Positions 33,674 through 38,795 of a stretch of 38,795 bases of DNA are shown here, piece by piece (position 1 is the first letter of the stretch; each line of letters starts with the position of its first letter). The translations under genes and the position numbers were made by a program. This DNA is from Shewanella benthica KT99 (GTDB lineage Bacteria > Pseudomonadota > Gammaproteobacteria > Enterobacterales > Shewanellaceae), in assembly GCF_000172075.1 (NCBI RefSeq), contig NZ_ABIC01000042.1, positions 1 to 38,795 of the forward strand. The letters run 5' to 3'. A model generated the notes under the pieces. That model was given only the letters and a program-made list of their open reading frames with translations, made no database searches and was not told the DNA's origin.

Positions 33674-36600
33674 TTATCCAGCGTCGGCCAGTGCCACCGC
33701 TTCATCAATATCCACAGCAACTATGCGTGAAACTCCGGGTTCATGCATAGTGACTCCTATCAGTTGATCGGCCAATTCCATGGTGATCTTGTTATGACTA
33801 ATAAAAATAAATTGCACACTCTGAGACATCTCTTTCACTAATCGACAGAATCTATCGACATTGGCGTCATCCAGAGGGGCATCAACCTCATCTAACATAC
33901 AAAATGGTGCTGGATTGAGCCTAAAAATCGCAAACACCAATGATAATGCGGTTAACGCTTTTTCTCCACCAGAAAGAAGGTGGATCGTGCTATTCTTTTT
34001 CCCTGGCGGTCTGGCCATAATAGTCACTCCGGTCTCGAGTAGATCATCATGGGTCAACGCCAGCTCGGCACTGCCGCCGCCAAAGACTTTAGGAAACAAC
34101 AAACCCAAGTCTTTATTCACCTTATCGAAGGTATCTTTAAAGCGACTCTTGGTTTCCTTATCTATCTTACGGATCGCCTCTTCCAGACTGCTCAATGCCG
34201 AAGTGAGATCCGCATCTTGGCTATCTAAATAATTCTTACGTTCACTTCGTTGTTCATATTCTTCGATAGCGGCCAAGTTGATCGCGCCTAGATGAATGAT
34301 TTGTGCGCGGATCCTTTCCAACTCTCTTTGACGAGTCTGAGCACTTATATTCAGATCCAGCGCAGATTTAACTTGTTCCAACTCAATATCTTGCTCTTTG
34401 AACTGCATCAATTGGCTATCGGCCTGACCTTTCAAACCTTCGCGACGTAACTTTAACGTGCTGATAGACTGAGTCAAGTTTTCTATCTTGCCAAGCTGTT
34501 GTTTTTTCGTTATTCCTGCGCTATCACTCGATTCTTGCAGTTGAGTCTGCTGCGCACGAAGTGAAGCTAATTCGGCCTGCTTAGTTTGTTGCTGTGCCAG
34601 AGCCTGACCTAACTGCTCTTTTAAGCTGCTCAGGCGACCATCTTCACTGGCCACACTTTGCTCTACAAGCTGATGCTCAAGCGCGGACTTAGCCAAGGTC
34701 AGCTCCTCGATACGCACGCCTTGCTGATCGATAGACTGCTCGTTGAGCGCCAGTTTAGTGGTTAATGTCTGACATACTTGGCTCAACTCACGATCGTCTC
34801 GTTGCAGCTGCTGGTATTGATCTTTACAAATACGCCTTGAGTCCACTAACTCCTCAAGGCCTTGAACTAAGCTAGTTTGCACTTGCTCACCTTGCTTCAG
34901 GCTAGATTGCGCCTCATTCAGGCGAGCCAGGATACTCACCTCACCCTCTTGCAGCTTGTTAAGCAGGGATTTTAAGCGAGCGAGTTCAGAGTCAAGATGT
35001 TCACGGCGACGGTTTCGCTCTTGATTTCGTTGTTTGTCCGCTTCGATCTGCACGCTCAAGCTAGCAATGGCTACATTGAGCTGCTGTAGAGTCTCAATGC
35101 CCGATGACAGCTCTATTTTTAGCGGCTTAATCTGGGCATCTAAGTCATGCCCCTGACGATTAAGCTCACTGAGTAAGGACTTGCTACCATCAATGCTGGC
35201 TTCTAACGCCTCCTGTTCACACTTAAGTTGCACCAGGGAGCCTGAATCTGTGCCTTTCTTGATCACGAAGCCTCTGCCTAACAGATAGCCATCCGCCGTC
35301 ACTATGCGTTGGTGCTCACTTATCCCGACAACCTGCTCTCTAGCCTGCTCCAGGCTATCGGCCCATTGAACCTGACTCAACCAAGGTGAAAGATTCGCAT
35401 TACTGCTCACCCCAGGCCACTGCTGATGTTTGCGCCCCTCAAAGCCAAATTCACCTTTATCCACACCCGCGGGCATTTTCAGCAAGCCGTCGAATATCAG
35501 TTCTACCGCTTTCTCCCAACCAGGTTGAACCTCGATGAGCTGCCATAGGGCTTTAGCGCCTTCTTGACTCACGTCATCGGGCAGTAACTTAGTGACTAAG
35601 GCCAAACGGCCCCGCTCTTCGGCGAGAGATTGACCTAGGGCCTCCTGCTTAGCCTTGAGGTTAATTTGGGCTTGTACAAGCTCGCTGAGTTTGTCGTCAT
35701 GTTCATCATTGATCTCGCCTCGCTCCATGGCATCGCTTTGCCATTGCGTCAGTCGAGATTGATTATCTTGCTCAATCTTGGCCGCTTCTTGTTCGAGGAG
35801 CCCGGCAGCTTCTTGCTCTATGCTGGTAAGCTGAGCCCTTGTCTGCTCCAACATGACGCCTTGATGTGACAATTTGCCCCTTGAGACTTCATGGGCCAGA
35901 CGATACGAAGATACTTTTTCTTTGTGTTCGGCTAGCTTGGCTCTTGATTCACTGACCTTAAGCTCATGTTCACTCAAGTCGCTGGTAACGCGTGTCAAGG
36001 ATGAGTATGCCAGTTCAAATTGCGGCTGTTTGAGGGCCAAATCCTCCCTCAATGCTTGCTGACTGGCCTCAGCAGCAGATAATGTATCTTTATGTTGCTT
36101 GAGTTTTTGGGCGATGCCCGAAATACGTTGCTCGACATGTGAATCTTGCTGTTGACGGTGCTTAAGATCTTGCTCAAGTTTCGCTATCTGGGTACCGGAG
36201 AGATAAAAAGACTCGACACGCTTTTGCTCTTCACCATCGAGTTCCACCAGCTGCACATTGAGCCGGGTCAACTCGAGTTCGGTGTGCTCCTTCTCAGCTT
36301 CAACTTCCGCCTTGGCTAATTCGAGACGATTCACGTCCAGGGTCAAGATTTCTGTTTGATCGGTTAACTCTAGGTAGCGACTGACAAGCAGCTCTGAGTC
36401 TAACTGGCGCTCAGATTGCTTCAGCTCACGATATTGCTTCGCCGCCGTGGCTTGCTCAGCTAATTTGTCTAACTGGTGACCCAGCTCATTACGGATATCA
36501 CCGAGACGCTCTAAGTTCTCTCTGGTATGGCGGATGCGAATTTCGGTTTCACGTCGACGCTCTTTATAACGAGATATCCCCGCCGCTTCTTCGATAAACA

Positions 36601-37084
36601 CTCTCAGCTCTTGAGGCTTAGACTCGATTAATTTTGAGATGGTCCCCTGCTCGATAATGGCATAGCTTCTCGGGCCAAGACCCGTGCCCATAAAGAGATC
36701 GGTAATATCTTTACGGCGACACTTCTGACCATTTAAGAAGTAGTTGGAGTCTCCGTCACGGCTGACCTGACGTTTAACCACTATTTCCTGATAACTGGAA
36801 TATTCGCCCGTTAATCGGCCATCTAAATTCTCGAAGTTCAGCTCGACACTGGCCACAGAAACAGGACGGCGAGCCGTGGAGCCATTGAAGATAACATCGG
36901 CCATGGAGTCGCCACGCAGATGTTTAGCCGAGCTTTCGCCCAACACCCAACGTACGGCATCTATGATATTAGATTTACCACAACCATTGGGGCCTATGAT
37001 GGCGCTTAAGGGACTGAGAAAGGGGATCGTAGTTGAATCGACAAACGACTTAAATCCAGCAAGTTTTATCTGTTTGAGTCTCAT
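33674..37084 (-). CDS. smc: Chromosome condensation ATPase SMC
   Basis: The 1136-residue protein has the SMC layout. The N-terminal Walker A is in IIGPNGCGKSNIIDAVRW. Two long coiled-coil arms (about 170-500 and 660-1000) flank a hinge near 510-650. The C-terminal signature HLLSGGEKALTALSL is followed by Walker B in FCMLDEVDAPLDDANV. With ScpA and ScpB it organises and separates the chromosome, unlike the MukB system of enterics. It is the first gene of an smc-zipA unit. The start is ATG in MRLKQIKLAGFKSF. Confidence 0.97.
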   Translation of the reverse strand: MRLKQIKLAGFKSFVDSTTIPFLSPLSAIIGPNGCGKSNIIDAVRWVLGESSAKHLRGDSMADVIFNGSTARRPVSVASVELNFENLDGRLTGEYSSYQEIVVKRQVSRDGDSNYFLNGQKCRRKDITDLFMGTGLGPRSYAIIEQGTISKLIESKPQELRVFIEEAAGISRYKERRRETEIRIRHTRENLERLGDIRNELGHQLDKLAEQATAAKQYRELKQSERQLDSELLVSRYLELTDQTEILTLDVNRLELAKAEVEAEKEHTELELTRLNVQLVELDGEEQKRVESFYLSGTQIAKLEQDLKHRQQQDSHVEQRISGIAQKLKQHKDTLSAAEASQQALREDLALKQPQFELAYSSLTRVTSDLSEHELKVSESRAKLAEHKEKVSSYRLAHEVSRGKLSHQGVMLEQTRAQLTSIEQEAAGLLEQEAAKIEQDNQSRLTQWQSDAMERGEINDEHDDKLSELVQAQINLKAKQEALGQSLAEERGRLALVTKLLPDDVSQEGAKALWQLIEVQPGWEKAVELIFDGLLKMPAGVDKGEFGFEGRKHQQWPGVSSNANLSPWLSQVQWADSLEQAREQVVGISEHQRIVTADGYLLGRGFVIKKGTDSGSLVQLKCEQEALEASIDGSKSLLSELNRQGHDLDAQIKPLKIELSSGIETLQQLNVAIASLSVQIEADKQRNQERNRRREHLDSELARLKSLLNKLQEGEVSILARLNEAQSSLKQGEQVQTSLVQGLEELVDSRRICKDQYQQLQRDDRELSQVCQTLTTKLALNEQSIDQQGVRIEELTLAKSALEHQLVEQSVASEDGRLSSLKEQLGQALAQQQTKQAELASLRAQQTQLQESSDSAGITKKQQLGKIENLTQSISTLKLRREGLKGQADSQLMQFKEQDIELEQVKSALDLNISAQTRQRELERIRAQIIHLGAINLAAIEEYEQRSERKNYLDSQDADLTSALSSLEEAIRKIDKETKSRFKDTFDKVNKDLGLLFPKVFGGGSAELALTHDDLLETGVTIMARPPGKKNSTIHLLSGGEKALTALSLVFAIFRLNPAPFCMLDEVDAPLDDANVDRFCRLVKEMSQSVQFIFISHNKITMELADQLIGVTMHEPGVSRIVAVDIDEAVALADAG

Positions 37085-37283
37085 GGTGCCAGTTAGGTCG
37101 TTCCCGGTAAGAATAAACTAAATTTAATTTTACCGAACAGAGCTTGTTTAGAGTTGATTTTCTGCGGCTACTCTACCAAAACGGGCAGGTTTTTGTCACG
37201 TTTTTATTGGGCCAGAGGCCATTTATACCCACGGCTAGCGCATTTTAATCCCTGACTCTAACAGGGTTGTGCTGGAGTAATAC
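37085..37283. other. smc upstream region with a probable ISAs1-family terminal remnant
   Basis: The first 140 bp must hold the smc promoter, which I cannot pin down. At 37228-37250, CCCACGGCTAGCGCATTTT resembles the end of ISAs1-family elements (CAGGGCAAGCGCAT type). It faces the truncated ISAs1 transposase at 38351-38737. If correct, one ISAs1 copy spans the IS30 element, with most of its transposase gene missing. Confidence 0.4.
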
Positions 37284-38342
37284 AATAAGTGCAACAGGCT
37301 GAAATTTGAATAGTGAGCCAGCTGAAGGCACAATCTAAGCTCTCACACAAAAATTAAGTCCGTTATGAATAAACTCAACGAACAGTACCGACAGCTAACT
37401 CAAGAGCCACGATACCAGATTTCAGCCCTTCGTAAAACAGGGATGGGACTGAGAGGCATTGCCAAAGAGATCGGGGTACATTACAGCACTGTTAGTCGGG
37501 AGCTGAATAGAAATTCACCCCCTAATGGATACTCAGGTGCTGAGGCTCACCCGCTGAGTGATATACGGAAACGAACATCCTTAAAAGCGAACAAACGTCA
37601 TAGCCACACAGATGACATCATCCGTGGCTCCGTCATTTTAGGCTGGTCTCCAGAGACTGTTAGTCTGCGAATGACGGTTGAAAGTAAAGTCACAGAGACG
37701 CTTAGCCATACGACGATCTACCGACGTATTGAAGAGAATAGGTTGCAAGGTGGTCACCTGTACCGTCAGCTGCCCAGGTTTGGTAAAACACGGTGGAAGG
37801 GTGGGAAACGTAATAAAAAAGCGGGAGTTAGGCTAATTCATGATCGAGTCGATATTACAGAGCGGCCTGATATTGTGGATGCGCGGACGCGATTAGGTGA
37901 TTGGGAAGGAGACACAGTACACGGGCAGAGTGCCCACCTTGTGACACTCGTCGATCGCACAAGCCGCTTTACGCTAGCCAAACGTGTATTTAGCAAAACG
38001 AAAGAAGAAGTTGGCGATGCAATGATTGCTCTGCTGAAAACCGCTCACACGGTAAAGACAGTGACGTTAGATAATGGCGGTGAATTTGCAGGTCACGTTC
38101 GAGTGTCCAAGGCAATAGGTGCAGATATGTACTTTGCCAAGCCTTATGCCAGTTGGCAACGAGGAACCAATGAGAATACCAATGGTCGGATCAGGCGTTT
38201 TTGGCCAAAAAAATTCGATATGGGCAAACTGACAGATGATGAAATTGAAAGAAGGATCTTGCTACTTAATTTCACGCCAAGAAAAGTATTAGGTGGCCTC
38301 ACTCCATTTGAGGTCTATATGGGACAGGGTGTTGCACTTATT
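37284..38342 (+). mobile_element. IS30-family insertion sequence
   Basis: AATAAGTGCAACA at 37284-37296 and its reverse complement at 38330-38342 are perfect 13-bp inverted repeats flanking one intact transposase gene. AC lies directly outside each end and may be the 2-bp target duplication. The total length, about 1059 bp, fits a short IS30-family member. Imperfect extension of the repeats was not resolved. Confidence 0.75.
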
Positions 38343-38348
38343 ACTTGA
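37365..38348 (+). CDS. IS30-family transposase
   Basis: The 327-residue protein has an N-terminal helix-turn-helix (GLRGIAKEIGVHYSTVSREL), the IS30 segment around LGWSPETVSLRM and TTIYRRIEENR, and a DDE domain with Asp183 in GDWEGDTV, Asp236 in TLDNGGEFAGH and Glu270 in RGTNENTNGRIRRFW. It looks intact. The right inverted repeat is within the last codons (GVALI), and the final Thr and TGA stop lie outside the repeat, in flanking DNA. Confidence 0.95.
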   Translation: MNKLNEQYRQLTQEPRYQISALRKTGMGLRGIAKEIGVHYSTVSRELNRNSPPNGYSGAEAHPLSDIRKRTSLKANKRHSHTDDIIRGSVILGWSPETVSLRMTVESKVTETLSHTTIYRRIEENRLQGGHLYRQLPRFGKTRWKGGKRNKKAGVRLIHDRVDITERPDIVDARTRLGDWEGDTVHGQSAHLVTLVDRTSRFTLAKRVFSKTKEEVGDAMIALLKTAHTVKTVTLDNGGEFAGHVRVSKAIGADMYFAKPYASWQRGTNENTNGRIRRFWPKKFDMGKLTDDEIERRILLLNFTPRKVLGGLTPFEVYMGQGVALIT

Positions 38349-38350
38349 AT

Positions 38351-38737
38351 TCAGCAATTTTTTCTCTCTTTTGTTGAGAAAGAACGCCGTGCAGTTTTGC
38401 CGTCAATGGCAATGACATCGCAACCAGTACCTTCTAGGAGAGAAGAAATCCAAGTTTGAAAAGCTTTCTCTATTTCATCCGCTTTTAATCGGCAGATAAC
38501 ACGGGCAATAGTGTCATGCCGAGGAATAGCTGCTTTAAAAGGACGATACTGACGAAGCCAATCAAGCTTTAGATGTCCAAAGTTTTCAATGTCTTCCCAT
38601 CCTTCAGAGCCTGACATAACCGCACTTATAGCGAGTAAAATAATATCTAATAAGTTATGTTTTTTACAACGCTCAATACGGGGTTCCGCAATCGAATCAA
38701 AATGTTTTAAAAAAGTAGCAGTCATTAACATCACCAA
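38351..38737 (-). pseudogene. ISAs1-family transposase, N-terminal part only
   Basis: The 128-residue frame matches the start of ISAs1 (H-repeat type) transposases: FLKHFDSIAEPRIERCKKH, DIILLAISAVMSGSEGWEDI, RHDTIARVICRL and the first catalytic Asp in VIAIDGKTARRSF. Full-length members have about 370 residues. After TKERKN the frame stops at TGA, 9 bp from the IS30 right end. The remaining two-thirds is absent from the window. The 5' end of the element lies beyond 38795 or is lost. Confidence 0.85.
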
Positions 38738-38795
38738 AAAAGAGTATTTGGTGATCTGATCGCTACTTGAGCATAAAGTTCAATTTATAATGATC

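Noticed and set aside
33652..33720. Upstream extension of zipA to 33720
   Set aside because: It lies inside smc, lacks family likeness and would place residues before the N-terminal membrane anchor.

Overview
The window reads as chromosomal DNA of a marine gammaproteobacterium, most likely Shewanella or a close relative. This is inferred from the smc-zipA-ligA order, the DUF4212 plus solute:sodium symporter pair, the FNR-type boxes and the IS4, IS30 and ISAs1 elements. No rRNA or tRNA gene was seen. Almost all genes lie on the minus strand.

Layout. 1-885: the decayed 3' end of a ketoacyl-ACP synthase III gene, its terminator, a 31-unit CTAG-rich 7/8-bp tandem array and a possible 29-residue ORF. 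968-6540: four overlapping genes for a periplasmic molybdenum hydroxylase: a Tat-exported Moco subunit, a 2Fe-2S subunit, a tri-heme cytochrome c and an XdhC-type maturation factor. Two FNR-like boxes lie upstream, suggesting control by oxygen. 6953-9912: pntAB, the proton-translocating transhydrogenase, with its terminator. 10380-16278: a symporter-associated cluster (DUF4212 small subunit, symporter, TPR lipoprotein-like or secreted protein, cNMP/CBS/DUF294 protein, DEDDh exonuclease). Two of its members carry single lesions, and the 3' end of the DUF294 gene has been tandemly triplicated. 16673-18034: a small membrane protein and an IS4-family remnant. 18128-19990: a chemoreceptor. 20191-22118: four adjacent gene remnants (lipid kinase, outer-membrane efflux protein, LysR regulator, CPA2 antiporter).

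22236-29168: UspA-type stress protein, 2OG-Fe(II) oxygenase, an aldehyde dehydrogenase divergent from an HxlR regulator, a cysteine hydrolase, a decayed DsbA-like gene, an NAD(P)-binding protein and an HD-GYP phosphodiesterase. 29474-29740 holds a strong promoter and a strong terminator on the plus strand with no conventional gene between them, so it is a candidate small RNA. 29763-37084: DUF2919 membrane protein, then the housekeeping set ligA, zipA and smc. 37228-38795: an IS30-family element lying against a truncated ISAs1-family transposase.

Two themes stand out. One is ongoing gene decay, with at least eight broken genes, several with a single lesion. The other is local sequence novelty: the 55-bp triplication that creates a new mini-ORF between two genes, the CTAG array and the orphan transcript. 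All function calls come from reading motifs by eye; no database search was run.
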